The notes: a model not told the origin generated them from the letters alone. A DNA stretch of 64,000 bases from Sphingopyxis sp. LC363 (GCF_000756385.1 NZ_JNFC01000012.1:124001-188000), one strand, 5' to 3'. Shown: positions 53,165-63,701, numbered from the stretch's first letter. Made by a program: numbers and translations.

Positions 53165-55195
53165 TTACCCCGGCGTGCGCTTGCCGAGGTAGAAGCTCAG
53201 CGGGGCCTTCGCCCGCGCGGTGCCGCCGTCGCGCAGCGTGTCATAGACCACCGCATTTTCGAGCACGCGCTGGACATAATTTTTCGTCTCGAAGATCGGG
53301 ATCGCCTCGATCCAGTCGATAATGTCGACCGCGCCGGTGCGCGGATCGCCGTTGGCGCGCAGCCATTTGTTCACATTGCCGGGGCCGGCATTATAGGCCG
53401 CGACCGCGAGCGGATAGCTGCCGCCATAATAGCGCAGCATCTGCTGGAAATAGGTCGACCCCAGGGTCATGTTGTAGTTGGTGTCGGTGGTCAGCGATCC
53501 CGCGTCGTAACTCATCCCCAGCTTGCCCGCGACTTCGCGTGCGGTGCCCGGCATCAGCTGCATCATGCCGCGCGCGCCGGCATGGCTGATCGCGGCGCGG
53601 TCGAACTGGCTTTCCTGCCGCGTGATCGCGTGGATGAAGGTCCAGTTGCTTTCGTGGCCCGACGGCACGCGCACCGTCGGGAAGCCCGACACCTCGACCG
53701 CGTCGAGGCTGTTCGCCTGCGCGCTGCGTCCGATCATCACGCCCAGGTCGGGGCGCCCGATTTGCTTGGCAAGCTGCCCGGCGAGCACATGGTCGGCGGG
53801 GGAGCTGGCCTGTTGCGCGAGCGCGCGCAGGAACGCCGATTGTTCGCGCCATGCGCCGATCTCGCCGAGCGCGCGTGCGGCGCGCACCAGCCGGTCGTCC
53901 TCGAACGCGCGGCGCTCGCCGCTGCTGACCTCGATCGTCGGGTCGGGCGTCGGCTTGGGCTGCGGGCGGTTCAGCCTTTCGAGCGAGAGCTGGCCGTAGA
54001 ACTGGTCGTAATGCTGCGCCGCGTCGGTGAAATGCGCGTTTGCGCTGGTGCGGTCGCCCGCTGCCAGTGCCGCGCGGCCCGCCCAGTAAAAGCCCTTGGT
54101 GCGCGTCTGCGCCGAGCGTGCGGCTTCGCCATAGGCGCGAAAATGCCGCACCGCTTCGGCCGGGCGGCGCAGGTCGTTCAGCGCGAGCTGCCCGGCGAGC
54201 CAGGCGAGCGATGTGTAATCGTCGCGCACGCCGAGCGGGGTTTCGCGGACGACGGTGCCGGGCGGCAGCGCGTCGTCGAGCTGGCGCGCGATATTATAGG
54301 CGGTCAGCTTGTCGCCGCCCGAATCGGCAAGCCGTGCGTTGGTGAGCAAGGTTTCCAGCCATTCTTCGGCATCGGTCGGCGGTTTTGCCAGCGACCGCGG
54401 CGCGGCGAGCAGCGCGCGCGCTTCGCCGGCGCGCCCCGACGCACGCAGCCAGGTCGCTTTCGCGGTGATATAGCCGGGGTCGGTGCGCGTCAGCGACGGG
54501 TTCGCGCTTTCGACCGCCGCCGCCTGAAAAGCCGCGTCGACCGCGCCGCTGCGCATCGCGAGCCGTGCCGCGAAGATGCTGCGCTTGGCGGGCGAGGTGT
54601 AAGCGAGCTGGCGGCTCGCCGCCGCGGTCGCGTTGAGCCACAGCAGCTTGTCCATGCGCGCGTCATGGTCGGCGGGGGTGATCGCGCCGGGGAACATGCT
54701 GAGCGCGCGGCTCGTTTCATAATCGTCGAGCGGCCCGCTCGTCCACGCGCGGCGGACCGCGGCGTTGGCGTCCTCGCGCCGGCCTGCGGCGTTGAGCGCG
54801 AGGGCGTAGCGAAGCTGCCCGCTCGCGGTCTGCGGCGGATAGGACTGGAAATAGGCAAGGGTGCGCGCGGGGTCGTAGCTGTCGAGCGAGATCGCTTTCT
54901 CTGCTCGCGTGCGCAGCTTTTCGGCGTCGGGCCAGCCGCGGTTCGCCATCAGAAAGCGCGAAAGCTGGTCGAACGACGCGCCGGTGTTCGCGGTCAGGCG
55001 GCGCCACTCCATCACCGCATCGCCGACCGAATTGGGCGATGGCGGCGGTCCCGATACCGATGCGAGCCCCATCTGGGCGCGATACCAGGCCATTTGCTCG
55101 GGGGTGAGTTCGCTCGCATGGGCGACGGTGGGGATCAGGAGGGCCGCAGCGAGGGCCAGGCGGGAAATGCGGGGCAGCGTGGTCATGACGGCCAT
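53165..55195 (-). CDS. Soluble lytic murein transglycosylase (Slt family)
   Basis: This protein of about 676 residues cleaves glycan strands to form 1,6-anhydro ends. After a signal peptide (LALAAALLIPTVAHA) there is a long alpha-helical superhelix of about 440 residues typical of Slt70. A C-terminal GH23 lysozyme-like domain follows, with the catalytic glutamate in ITRQESQFD, SHAGARGMMQLMPGTA and AVAAYNAGPGNVNKWL. The start at 55195 has AAGGAG 12 nt upstream. ATG 55186 is also possible. It diverges from dapA. Confidence 0.94.
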   Translation of the reverse strand: MAVMTTLPRISRLALAAALLIPTVAHASELTPEQMAWYRAQMGLASVSGPPPSPNSVGDAVMEWRRLTANTGASFDQLSRFLMANRGWPDAEKLRTRAEKAISLDSYDPARTLAYFQSYPPQTASGQLRYALALNAAGRREDANAAVRRAWTSGPLDDYETSRALSMFPGAITPADHDARMDKLLWLNATAAASRQLAYTSPAKRSIFAARLAMRSGAVDAAFQAAAVESANPSLTRTDPGYITAKATWLRASGRAGEARALLAAPRSLAKPPTDAEEWLETLLTNARLADSGGDKLTAYNIARQLDDALPPGTVVRETPLGVRDDYTSLAWLAGQLALNDLRRPAEAVRHFRAYGEAARSAQTRTKGFYWAGRAALAAGDRTSANAHFTDAAQHYDQFYGQLSLERLNRPQPKPTPDPTIEVSSGERRAFEDDRLVRAARALGEIGAWREQSAFLRALAQQASSPADHVLAGQLAKQIGRPDLGVMIGRSAQANSLDAVEVSGFPTVRVPSGHESNWTFIHAITRQESQFDRAAISHAGARGMMQLMPGTAREVAGKLGMSYDAGSLTTDTNYNMTLGSTYFQQMLRYYGGSYPLAVAAYNAGPGNVNKWLRANGDPRTGAVDIIDWIEAIPIFETKNYVQRVLENAVVYDTLRDGGTARAKAPLSFYLGKRTPG

Positions 55196-55295
55196 GTTAG
55201 TGCCAAACTCCTTGCGGGGCGCTGAATAGACGTTCAATAGCGGCGCGCTGGCCGGATTCTACCGGTCGCAACGGGTCGTTGTAAAGGAGCGGAGC

Positions 55296-56171
55296 ATGTT
55301 TTCGGGTTCGATTCCCGCCTTGGTGACGCCATTCCGCGATGGGGCGTTCGACGCGCCCGCCTTTGCGCGCCTCGTGGATTGGCAGATCAAAGAGGGTACC
55401 AGCGCGCTGGTCCCGTGCGGAACGACCGGCGAGAGCCCGACGCTCGGCTTCGACGAACATTATCAGGTCATCGACACCTGTATCCAGGCTGCGGCGGGAC
55501 GCGTACCCGTGATCGCCGGTTGCGGGTCGAACGACACCGCGACCGCGATCCGCCACATGCGCCACGCGCAAGCCGCCGGCGCGACCGCCGCGCTCGTCGT
55601 CGCACCCTATTACAACCGGCCGAGCCAGGAGGGGATGATCGCGCATTTCCGGGCGCTCGCCGACGCGAGCGACCTGCCGATCGTCGTCTACAACGTCCCC
55701 GGCCGCACCGTCGCCGACATCAGCGCCGAGACGATGTGCAAGCTCGCCGAAATCCCGAGCGTCGTCGCGATCAAGGATGCAAGCGGCGACCTCGCGCGCG
55801 TCACCGTGCATCGTGCGGGAGCGGGCAAGGATTTCTGCCAGCTCTCGGGCAACGACGACCTCTGGCTTCCGCACGCGGTGATGGGCGGTGTGGGCTGCAT
55901 CTCGGTTACCGCCAACGTCGCCCCGCGCCTCTGCGCCGATTTCGCCGCGGCCTGCGCCGCTGGGGACTGGACACGCGCGCTGACGCTCCACGACCGGTTG
56001 TTCGATCTGCACAAGGCGATGTTCTCCGACACCTCGCCCGGACCGGTCAAATATGCGCTGTCGCGTCTCCACGACTGGTTTTCGCCCGAAGTGCGCCTAC
56101 CTATCATCCCGGCGAACGATGCGTCGCGCGCCGCCGTCGACGCCGCATTGTCCGCGGCAGGAGTGATTTAA
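55296..56171 (+). CDS. dapA: 4-hydroxy-tetrahydrodipicolinate synthase
   Basis: This 291-residue enzyme condenses pyruvate and aspartate semialdehyde at the start of the lysine/diaminopimelate branch. The TIM barrel shows PALVTPFRDG, the GTTGESPTL pyruvate-site motif, the tyrosine in YNVPGRT, and the Schiff-base lysine in AIKDASGDLARV (about residue 160). AAAGGAGCGGAGC precedes ATG 55296. It is followed 9 nt later by smpB, so co-transcription is likely. Confidence 0.97.
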   Translation: MFSGSIPALVTPFRDGAFDAPAFARLVDWQIKEGTSALVPCGTTGESPTLGFDEHYQVIDTCIQAAAGRVPVIAGCGSNDTATAIRHMRHAQAAGATAALVVAPYYNRPSQEGMIAHFRALADASDLPIVVYNVPGRTVADISAETMCKLAEIPSVVAIKDASGDLARVTVHRAGAGKDFCQLSGNDDLWLPHAVMGGVGCISVTANVAPRLCADFAAACAAGDWTRALTLHDRLFDLHKAMFSDTSPGPVKYALSRLHDWFSPEVRLPIIPANDASRAAVDAALSAAGVI

Positions 56172-56180
56172 GCTTTCGTC

Positions 56181-56666
56181 ATGGCCCGTCCGCAGTCCGC
56201 CGCCGAATTCGACAAGAAGAAAGTCGTCGCCGAAAACCGGCGCGCGCGCTTCGACTATGCGATCGAACAGGTGTTCGAGGCCGGCATCGCGCTGCAGGGC
56301 ACCGAGGTGAAGTCGCTCCGCTTCGGCGAGGGCACGATTGCCGAGAGCTATGCCGAGGTAACCGGCGGCGAGGTGTGGTTGATTAACGCCAATATCCCCG
56401 AATTCAGCCACGGCAACCGCTTCAATCACGAGCCGAAGCGCCCGCGCAAGCTGCTGCTCAACTGGCGCGAGATCAACAAGCTGCACGCCGGCGTGATGCG
56501 CCAGGGCATGACGCTCGTCCCCCTGAGCGTCTATTTCAACAGCCGCGGCCGCGCGAAGGTCGAGCTCGCGCTCGCCAAGGGCAAGAAGGCGCACGACAAG
56601 CGCGAGTCGATCAAGGAACGCGACTGGAAGCGCGACAAGCAGCGGCTGATGAAGGACCGCGGATGA
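56181..56666 (+). CDS. smpB: tmRNA-binding protein SmpB
   Basis: This 161-residue protein carries tmRNA into stalled ribosomes for trans-translation. Family motifs are [40 protein letters not shown], and the basic C-terminal tail [19 protein letters not shown], which enters the mRNA channel. It overlaps the DUF2062 gene by 4 nt. The ssrA gene itself is not in this window. Confidence 0.97.
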   Translation: MARPQSAAEFDKKKVVAENRRARFDYAIEQVFEAGIALQGTEVKSLRFGEGTIAESYAEVTGGEVWLINANIPEFSHGNRFNHEPKRPRKLLLNWREINKLHAGVMRQGMTLVPLSVYFNSRGRAKVELALAKGKKAHDKRESIKERDWKRDKQRLMKDRG

Positions 56667-57292
56667 GCGGCGGTAAGCAGCGCGACCAAAAGGGGCGGGA
56701 CAAGGCGGCGGTGATGAACTGGATCCGCCGCAACTCGCCGACGCGCGAGGAGCTGCTCGAAAGCCGCTTCATCAAGCCCTTCGCGCACCGGGTCGCGCAC
56801 AGCCATTTGTGGCGCTTCACGCGCACCTCGGTGCCGCGCGGCACCGCGCTCGGGCTGTTCGTCGGCATCTTTTTCCTGATCCCCGGCGTGCAGATATTGG
56901 GTGTCGCGCTGCTCGCACTGCCCGTTCGCGCGAACATTCCGATCGGTGCGGCGATGACCTTCCTCTCGAACCCGGTGACGACGCCGTTCATCATCCTCGC
57001 CTCGGTGTGGCTCGGCGACTGGCTGTTCGGGCTTCACGCCAACAGCGCGACCTTTTCGGCGATGATCGAGCATGGCGCGTCGGCGGGCGAGTGGGTGCGC
57101 TGGGTGTTTTCGGACGCCGCGCCTGCAATGCTTGCGGGGCTGTTCGTGATCTCGGTCGTCTCGGCGGCGGTAGGCTATGTGCTCGCGACCCTGTTCTGGG
57201 ACAATTGGATCCGCCTCCGCTGGCGGCGCAAGCTGGCGCGCGCACGCGACCAACGACTTGAGGCATCGACGAGCGACACGGCCGCCGGTTGA
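56663..57292 (+). CDS. DUF2062 membrane protein
   Basis: This 209-residue protein has the DUF2062 pattern: a basic N-terminus, then [42 protein letters not shown], and [19 protein letters not shown]. Three or four hydrophobic helices are visible. It overlaps smpB by 4 nt and would be translated with it. No biochemical function is established for the family. A perfect GCCCCG/CGGGGC hairpin follows its stop. Confidence 0.85.
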   Translation: MSGGKQRDQKGRDKAAVMNWIRRNSPTREELLESRFIKPFAHRVAHSHLWRFTRTSVPRGTALGLFVGIFFLIPGVQILGVALLALPVRANIPIGAAMTFLSNPVTTPFIILASVWLGDWLFGLHANSATFSAMIEHGASAGEWVRWVFSDAAPAMLAGLFVISVVSAAVGYVLATLFWDNWIRLRWRRKLARARDQRLEASTSDTAAG

Positions 57293-57295
57293 ACC

Positions 57296-57311
57296 GCCCC
57301 GAAAACGGGGC
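57296..57311 (+). terminator. Possible terminator hairpin after the dapA-smpB-DUF2062 run
   Basis: A 6-bp perfect stem GCCCCG/CGGGGC with an AAAA loop starts 3 nt after the stop codon. There is no T-run behind it, so it may only stabilise the 3' end or act with Rho. Confidence 0.4.
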
Positions 57312-57390
57312 CTATAGCTGTTGCATCGCTGATCCGCGGCGTTTTTCGACGGCGCGGATCGTCGCTTCAAATCGATAATCGGGGAATATC

Positions 57391-59445
57391 ATGATTCGCT
57401 TGAAACTCTCTTCGCCGCTGCTGGCGACCGCCGCGCTTGGCGCGCTGACGCTTGCCGCCGTCCCGGCCACCGCACGGGAGCAGGCCGCGCCCGCCGCCCA
57501 AACCGATGCCAAGCCTGAAATCGGCGACTTCGGCTTCGATCTTTCGGGCATGGACAAGAGCGTCCAGCCGGGTGACGATTTCTATGCCTATGCCAACGGC
57601 ACCTGGGCGAAGAACACCCAGATCCCGGCCGACAAGTCGAATTACGGCATGTTCACCGCGCTCGCCGACCTGTCGCAGAAGCGCACGCAGGAAATCCTCG
57701 AAGCGGCGAAGGCCGACCCGAACAGCATGATCGGGCGCGCCTATGCCTCCTATCTCGACGCGCCGGCGGTCGAGGCAAAGGGCCTCGCGCCCATCGAGCC
57801 CTGGCTGAACAAAATCCGTGCCGTCGACAAGGCCGGCCTCGCCGGGCTGCTCGCCGAAGCCGACCGCAGCGGCGTCCAGCATTTCTTCGGCGGCTATGTC
57901 GGGCAGGATGACAAGAATCCCGAGGTTTACATCTATACGATGTTCCAGGGCGGCATCGGCATGCCCGACCGCGATTTCTACCTGAAGGAAAATGAGCGGA
58001 ACGCCAAGCTGCAGGCCGCATACCTGAAGCATCTCGAAAATATCCTGACGCTCGCGGGCGAAAAGGACGCCGCGGGGCGCGCCAAGGCGATCTATGACTT
58101 CGAAAAGCAGGTCGCGACCGTCCACTGGGACAAGAATGACAGCAGCGACGCGACCAAAGTCTATAACAAGATGACGATCGCCGAGCTGGCGCAGGCTGCG
58201 CCGGGTTTCGACTGGGCGACCTTCATCCGCGGCGTCGGCGTCAATGAGGATTCGATCCTCGTGTCGCAGCCGAGCGCCTTCACCGGCGAGGCGAAGCTGC
58301 TCGCCGATGCGCCGATCGGCGTGATCCGCGACATGCTGGTCGTGCGCAGCCTCGACGGCTTCTCGGGCGTGCTGCCCGACGCCGTCGCGCAGGAGGCTTT
58401 CTCCTTCTACGGCACCGCCTTGTCGGGCACACCGGAGATGCAGGAACGCTGGAAGCGCGCGGTCGACTTCACGACGGGCAATATGGGCGAGGCCGTCGGC
58501 AAGGATTATGTCGCGAAATATTTTCCGCCCGAAACCAAGGCGGCGATGGACATACTCGTCAAGAATGTGCTTGCCGCGCTCGACACGCGCATTACCAACC
58601 TGACGTGGATGCAGCCCGAAACCAAGGTGAAGGCGAAGAAGAAGCTCGCCAATTTCACGACCAAGATCGGCTATCCCGACCGCTGGAAAGATTATAGCAC
58701 GCTCGAAATCAAGGCCGGCGACCTGTTCGGTAACGCGCTCCGCTCGAACCAGTTCGCGCACGACGACAATATCAGCCGCCTCGGCGGCCCGATCCGCCGC
58801 TGGGAGTGGGGAATGACCCCGATGACGGTGAACGCCTATGCCAATTTCGGGATGAACGAGATCGTCTTCCCCGCCGCGATCCTGCAGCCGCCCTTCTTCG
58901 ATCCGCACGCCGACGATGCGATCAACTATGGCGGCATCGGCGCGGTGATCGGCCATGAAATCAGCCATCATTTCGACGATCAGGGCGCGAAATATGACGA
59001 GACCGGCAAGCTCGCAGACTGGTGGACCCCCGCCGACGTCGCGGCGTTCGAGGCGGCGGGCAAGGCGCTCGTCGCGCAATATGACGCCTATGAAGTCCTG
59101 CCGGGCGAAAAGCTCGATGGCACCTTCACGCTGGGTGAGAATATCGGCGACCTCGCGGGCCTGACGATCGCTTACGACGCCTATAAAAAGTCGCTGGGCG
59201 GCAAGGAAGCGCCGGTGATCGACGGGCTGACCGGCGACCAGCGCTTCTTCCTCGGCTGGGCGCAGGTCTGGCGCCGCAATTATCGCGAACAGAATCTGTC
59301 GCAGCGCATCACGACCGATCCGCATTCGCCCTCGATCCAGCGGACTTGGGTCTCGCGCAATCTTGACCCTTGGTATAAGGCCTATCAGATCAAGCAAGGC
59401 CAGAAGCTCTATCTGGCGCCCAAGGACCGCGTCCGCATCTGGTGA
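57391..59445 (+). CDS. M13-family (neprilysin/PepO-like) secreted metallopeptidase
   Basis: This 684-residue zinc peptidase has a signal peptide (LLATAALGALTLAAVPATA), the N-terminal M13 domain (GDDFYAYANGTWAKNTQIP), and the catalytic domain with the zinc motif HEISHHFDDQGAKYD (about residue 521), the third ligand in ENIGDLAGL (about 583), and NAYANFGMNEIVFPAAIL. It probably digests peptides in the periplasm. The gene stands alone between DUF2062 and cckA. Confidence 0.95.
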   Translation: MIRLKLSSPLLATAALGALTLAAVPATAREQAAPAAQTDAKPEIGDFGFDLSGMDKSVQPGDDFYAYANGTWAKNTQIPADKSNYGMFTALADLSQKRTQEILEAAKADPNSMIGRAYASYLDAPAVEAKGLAPIEPWLNKIRAVDKAGLAGLLAEADRSGVQHFFGGYVGQDDKNPEVYIYTMFQGGIGMPDRDFYLKENERNAKLQAAYLKHLENILTLAGEKDAAGRAKAIYDFEKQVATVHWDKNDSSDATKVYNKMTIAELAQAAPGFDWATFIRGVGVNEDSILVSQPSAFTGEAKLLADAPIGVIRDMLVVRSLDGFSGVLPDAVAQEAFSFYGTALSGTPEMQERWKRAVDFTTGNMGEAVGKDYVAKYFPPETKAAMDILVKNVLAALDTRITNLTWMQPETKVKAKKKLANFTTKIGYPDRWKDYSTLEIKAGDLFGNALRSNQFAHDDNISRLGGPIRRWEWGMTPMTVNAYANFGMNEIVFPAAILQPPFFDPHADDAINYGGIGAVIGHEISHHFDDQGAKYDETGKLADWWTPADVAAFEAAGKALVAQYDAYEVLPGEKLDGTFTLGENIGDLAGLTIAYDAYKKSLGGKEAPVIDGLTGDQRFFLGWAQVWRRNYREQNLSQRITTDPHSPSIQRTWVSRNLDPWYKAYQIKQGQKLYLAPKDRVRIW

Positions 59446-59468
59446 TGCGCCATTAGGAAAGACAGCCG

Positions 59469-61919
59469 TTGACCGTGCAAAGCCTGCCCTCCGCTGATGG
59501 TGATGTCATCAGGGGAGCGGGCCCCGCCGGGCTCCTGTCAACGCCGGCCAGCCTGTCGCCGGTCGACAAGGCGATACTCGGCGGACTGGCTGCGCTGTCC
59601 GCCGCATTGCTGTTCTGGGCGACGCGCGACATGGTGTTGGCGGCGGGCTTCCTTGCCGGGCTTGCCGTTGCTGTGGGTGGCGTGCTGCTCGCGCGCCGCC
59701 TGTTCCCCGCGGCGGTGTCGGGGGAGGCGGTCGCGCCCGACTGGACGATGCTGCGCCAGGCGGTCAGTCACGACGATGTCGCGATCGCAGTGACCGACCG
59801 CGCGGGGCGGATGGTCTGCGCGAACGACCTGTTCGGAACATGGTTCAATGGCTTCGTGACGCCGCCGGGCCTGCCGCTCGAAGGGCGCGGCGCCGAAGAG
59901 CTGAAAAATGCCGGCCGCGTCGCGTGGCGCGACGGCGAGGGATATGCCGAAGATATCGCGATCGGCCCGCTGCAATTGCGTGCGCAGGTGACGCGCACAG
60001 GACAGTCGGAGGATTATCTCGTCTGGCGCTTCTCGGCGCTCGAACGGCTCGATCTCGTCGCTGAAATCGGCCGGCATCTCGACGGTCCCGCGGGGCGCAC
60101 GCTTGGTCATTCGGGGGTGATGGCGGCGCTCGTCAGCTCCGAAGGGCGGCTGCGCGTCGCCAATCAGGCTTTCCTCCTCCGCGCGCTGGGTGAGGATGAC
60201 GCGGTTCATTATGCCGGCCGCGACGTCGCGCCGATGATCCGCCTCGACGATGCCGGCGCGCTCTATTTCGCGCGCGAAGGCGACCGCGCGCCCCCGGTGC
60301 GCCTGATCCAGATCCCGCTCGCCCCCGCCGACAGCAACACGCCGATGCTGCTCGCGCTGCTCGACGAGGAAATGGGCCCGACCGACCGTGGCACCGCACA
60401 GACCTATGTCGAAACCCTGCTGTCGCTGCTGCCTTTCGGGCTCGCGATGGTCGATCGCGACGGGCGCTTCCTTTACATGAACCGCGCCTTCGTCCGCGCG
60501 GCGAGCCTGCCCGAGGGTAAAATGCCGCGCTACCCCGGCGACATCGTCGTGGGTGAGGACAAGGGGCCGCTCGCCGACATGATCCGCCGCCACAGCAGCG
60601 GGCAGCAGGTCGGCGGCGACCTGTCGATCCGCCTCGCGGGACAGAGCGGCGATCCGGTGTCGATGCGCGTCGTCGGCGTGCGCGGGCTGGGCGAGGCCGC
60701 GGTGCTCCTGAGCCTGAAGGATTCGAGCGAGGAATCGCGCCTCAAGCGTCAGGTCGCGCAGGCGTCGAAGATGCAGGCGGTCGGCCAGCTCGCGGGCGGC
60801 GTCGCGCATGATTTCAACAATATCCTGACCGCGGTGCTCGGCGCGTGCGACCTGATGCTGATGCGCCACACGCCGGGCGACAGCGATTATGATGATATTC
60901 AACAGATCCGCAGCAACGCCAATCGTGCCGCCAGCCTGACGCGGCAATTGCTCGCCTTCTCGCGCCAGCAAACATTGCGGCCGCAAATCCTGCAGCTCCC
61001 CGACGTGATCTCCGAAGTGTCGCATCTTTTGAAGCGGCTGATCGGCGAGACCGTCCAGCTCTCGGTACATCATGGCCGCGGGCTCGGCGCGGTGCGCGCC
61101 GATCCGGGCCAGCTCGAACAGGTGATCATCAACCTCGCGGTCAATGCGCGCGACGCGATGCCGGGCGGCGGAACGCTGACGATCGAAACCTATCCGGTCT
61201 CGGCGGCCGACGTGCGCCAGATGGGCAATGAATTCATGCCGCCCGCCGATTATTGCGCGCTCAAGGTCAGCGACACCGGCACGGGCATTCCCGCCGATGT
61301 GCTGCCCAAGATTTTCGAACCCTTCTTCACGACCAAGGATGTCGGCAAGGGGACCGGGCTCGGGCTTTCGACCGTCTATGGCATCATCAAGCAGTCGGCG
61401 GGCTTCATCTTCGCCGACAGCAAGCCGGGGCAGGGGACGAGTTTTTCGATCTATCTGCCCGTCCATCGCGCCGGGGGCGATACGTCTTCGGTCGTGCCAC
61501 CGCCGGCCAAGCCGAAGAAGAGCCAGTGGGGCACCGGGACCATTCTGCTCGTCGAGGATGAGGATATGGTGCGCGCGGTCGCGGAACGTGCGCTGACCCG
61601 TGCGGGTTATAAGGTCGTCACCGCTTCGCAGGGCGAAGAGGGACTCGAACGCTTTGCGCAGATGGAGAAGGTCGATTTGATCATCAGCGACGTCGTGATG
61701 CCGACGATGGACGGCCCGGCGATGGTGCGCGCGATGCGCGCCAGGCGCCCCGACCTGCCCGTCCTTTTCATGTCGGGCTACGCCGAGGAACAACTGCGTC
61801 AGTCGATCGACATCGACGACGTCGCCTTCCTGCCCAAGCCCTTTTCGGTCGCGCAGCTCGCCGAGGCGACTTCGGCGGCGCTCGACGACGCCGCGCATCG
61901 GGTGCCGAATGGTCAGTAA
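59469..61919 (+). CDS. cckA: Hybrid sensor histidine kinase CckA
   Basis: This 816-residue protein is a cell-cycle hybrid kinase. It has two membrane helices (about 30-90), PAS-like regions (one near 315-400, [19 protein letters not shown]), a HisKA domain with phosphorylated His in [16 protein letters not shown] (about residue 447), a HATPase domain ([27 protein letters not shown]), and a C-terminal receiver with Asp in [13 protein letters not shown] (about 741). The HDFNNILT box is diagnostic of the CckA-like subgroup. It feeds phosphate to ChpT (43385) and on to CtrA and CpdR. The start appears to be TTG with AGGAAAG upstream. GTG 59475 is an alternative. Confidence 0.93.
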   Translation: MTVQSLPSADGDVIRGAGPAGLLSTPASLSPVDKAILGGLAALSAALLFWATRDMVLAAGFLAGLAVAVGGVLLARRLFPAAVSGEAVAPDWTMLRQAVSHDDVAIAVTDRAGRMVCANDLFGTWFNGFVTPPGLPLEGRGAEELKNAGRVAWRDGEGYAEDIAIGPLQLRAQVTRTGQSEDYLVWRFSALERLDLVAEIGRHLDGPAGRTLGHSGVMAALVSSEGRLRVANQAFLLRALGEDDAVHYAGRDVAPMIRLDDAGALYFAREGDRAPPVRLIQIPLAPADSNTPMLLALLDEEMGPTDRGTAQTYVETLLSLLPFGLAMVDRDGRFLYMNRAFVRAASLPEGKMPRYPGDIVVGEDKGPLADMIRRHSSGQQVGGDLSIRLAGQSGDPVSMRVVGVRGLGEAAVLLSLKDSSEESRLKRQVAQASKMQAVGQLAGGVAHDFNNILTAVLGACDLMLMRHTPGDSDYDDIQQIRSNANRAASLTRQLLAFSRQQTLRPQILQLPDVISEVSHLLKRLIGETVQLSVHHGRGLGAVRADPGQLEQVIINLAVNARDAMPGGGTLTIETYPVSAADVRQMGNEFMPPADYCALKVSDTGTGIPADVLPKIFEPFFTTKDVGKGTGLGLSTVYGIIKQSAGFIFADSKPGQGTSFSIYLPVHRAGGDTSSVVPPPAKPKKSQWGTGTILLVEDEDMVRAVAERALTRAGYKVVTASQGEEGLERFAQMEKVDLIISDVVMPTMDGPAMVRAMRARRPDLPVLFMSGYAEEQLRQSIDIDDVAFLPKPFSVAQLAEATSAALDDAAHRVPNGQ

Positions 61920-62262
61920 CCATCGCATCCTGCTCGTCGAGGACGATGTGCTGATCGGCATGATGCTCGCCGACATGTTCGACGCGCTCGACCTGCCCGA
62001 ACCAGCGCAGGCGACGAGCAACGAGGAAGCGCTCGCGCTCATCGCCGCCGAACCGCTCGGCGGCGCGCTCGTCGACATCAACCTCGGCGACGAAAAGGGC
62101 TGGCCGGTCGCCGACGCGCTTGCCGCCAAAAATATTCCCTTCGCCTTCACCTCGGGCGGAGGCGACGTCATTCCGCCCGCGCACGCGCATCGCACGCTGA
62201 TCACCAAGCCTTTCCGGATCAGCGATATCGAGGCGGCGCTGGAGGAATTTGGGGCGCAATAG
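61909..62262 (+). CDS. Single-domain response regulator overlapping cckA
   Basis: This 117-residue stand-alone receiver has the acidic pair in RILLVEDDVLIG, phospho-acceptor Asp in GALVDINLGDEKGW (about residue 57), and the lysine in LITKPF. The switch residue region reads FTSGGG. It starts inside the last 11 nt of cckA, so it is translated with it and is a candidate phosphate-accepting partner or sink. No output domain is present. It is distinct from CpdR and from the CheY in this window. Confidence 0.88.
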   Translation: MVSNHRILLVEDDVLIGMMLADMFDALDLPEPAQATSNEEALALIAAEPLGGALVDINLGDEKGWPVADALAAKNIPFAFTSGGGDVIPPAHAHRTLITKPFRISDIEAALEEFGAQ

Positions 62263-62264
62263 CC

Positions 62265-62354
62265 CGTCGCCCCCGCGAAGGCGGGGGCCGCTGGAGGCTT
62301 GTCCGGCGGTGAAGTGCGAGTCCGGCAACGGCCCCCGCCTTCGCGGGGGCGACG
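62265..62354. repeat. Two-hairpin intergenic repeat, family B (copy 4)
   Basis: This 90-bp element has CGTCGCCCCCGCGAAGGCG at one end and its exact inverse at the other, starting 3 nt after the response regulator stop. It equals the copy at 52217 in length and arms. It lies immediately upstream of the recA SOS box and could separate cckA transcription from recA. Confidence 0.9.
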
Positions 62355-62375
62355 ATATCCAAGCGATAATATTTT

Positions 62376-62390
62376 GTTCCCCTCTTGTTC
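62376..62390 (+). promoter_or_regulatory. LexA (SOS) box of recA
   Basis: GTTC-N7-GTTC is a perfect match to the alphaproteobacterial LexA box. It lies 78 nt before the recA start and covers a TTGTTC that could be the -35 element. An adjoining GTTC-N5-GAAC palindrome (62387-62399) overlaps its right half. Confidence 0.85.
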
Positions 62391-62467
62391 CATGAGAACA
62401 AATATGGCACATGGTTCGGGCGTTGCGATGCTTCCGCTGTCGCTCTAGAGCTGGAAAGGGACGGCAA

Positions 62468-63547
62468 ATGGCCGGACAATTGTCACTCGTCGAATCGGGG
62501 AAATCAGTGAACAACACGGACAGGCAGAAGGCGCTCGACGCCGCGCTCGCGCAGATCGACCGCGCGTTCGGCAAGGGCTCGGTGATGAAATTGGGCTCGA
62601 AGGAAGCGATGCAGGTCGAGGCGATCTCGACCGGTTCGCTCGGGCTCGACATCGCGCTCGGAGTCGGCGGGCTGCCGCGCGGCCGCGTCATCGAAATCTA
62701 CGGTCCCGAAAGCTCGGGCAAGACCACCCTCGCGCTGCACACGCTCGCCGAAGCGCAGAAGACCGGTGGCACCGTCGCCTTCGTCGACGCCGAACATGCG
62801 CTCGACCCGGTCTATGCGCGCAAGCTTGGCGTCAATATCGACGAGCTGATCGTGTCGCAGCCCGACACCGGCGAGCAGGCGCTCGAAATCGTCGACACGC
62901 TCGTGCGTTCGAACGCGATCGACGTGCTCGTCGTCGACTCGGTCGCCGCGCTCGTCCCGCGCGCCGAAATCGAGGGCGAAATGGGCGACAGCCATGTCGG
63001 CCTGCAGGCGCGTCTGATGTCGCAAAGCCTGCGCAAGCTCACCGGCTCGATCAGCCGCTCGCGCTGCATGGTGATCTTCATCAACCAGCTGCGCATGAAG
63101 ATCGGCGTGATGTACGGCAACCCCGAAACTACGACCGGCGGCAACGCGCTCAAATTCTACGCCTCGGTCCGCCTCGACATCCGCCGCACCGGCCAGATCA
63201 AGAATGGCGACGAGATCGTCGGCAACACCACCCGCGTCAAGGTCGTCAAGAACAAGGTCGCGCCGCCGTTCAAGCAGGTCGAATTCGACATCATGTACGG
63301 GCAGGGCATTTCGAAGATCGGCGAGATCCTCGACATCGGCGTCAAGGCCGGCCTTGTCGAGAAGTCGGGCGCCTGGTTCAGCTATGACTCGATCCGCATC
63401 GGGCAGGGCCGCGAAAATGCGAAGAATTTCCTGACCGAGAACCCTGAACTGCGCGAGCGGCTCGAAGCCGCGATCCGCGGCCGCACCGACGAAGTGGCCG
63501 AGGAAATGATGGCCGGCCCCGACGACGAGGGCGACGACGACATCTGA
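62468..63547 (+). CDS. recA: Recombinase RecA
   Basis: This 359-residue recombinase polymerises on single-stranded DNA for strand exchange and triggers LexA self-cleavage. Walker A is GPESSGKTT (about residue 79), followed by [50 protein letters not shown] (loop L2) and an acidic C-terminal tail (DDEGDDD). ATG 62468 ([11 protein letters not shown]) is chosen. Earlier in-frame codons lie in the promoter region. It is under an SOS box. Confidence 0.98.
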   Translation: MAGQLSLVESGKSVNNTDRQKALDAALAQIDRAFGKGSVMKLGSKEAMQVEAISTGSLGLDIALGVGGLPRGRVIEIYGPESSGKTTLALHTLAEAQKTGGTVAFVDAEHALDPVYARKLGVNIDELIVSQPDTGEQALEIVDTLVRSNAIDVLVVDSVAALVPRAEIEGEMGDSHVGLQARLMSQSLRKLTGSISRSRCMVIFINQLRMKIGVMYGNPETTTGGNALKFYASVRLDIRRTGQIKNGDEIVGNTTRVKVVKNKVAPPFKQVEFDIMYGQGISKIGEILDIGVKAGLVEKSGAWFSYDSIRIGQGRENAKNFLTENPELRERLEAAIRGRTDEVAEEMMAGPDDEGDDDI

Positions 63548-63701
63548 TCCTGTTGTTTCCGGCCGGTTCGCCTTGCTCGAACCAGCCGGCCGACGGCGGC
63601 GGGCCACCAGCCCCTTTGACCTGCGCTCTCCCCCTCCCAAGCAGGTCGGCCCGCCCGCCGTTGATCCTTGCGCGGACCTTGGCAGCGGCTACAAGCGGCG
63701 C

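Noticed and set aside
63555..63600. GC-rich hairpin after recA as an intrinsic terminator
   Set aside because: The stem is interrupted and no T-run follows, so I could not support it as a terminator.
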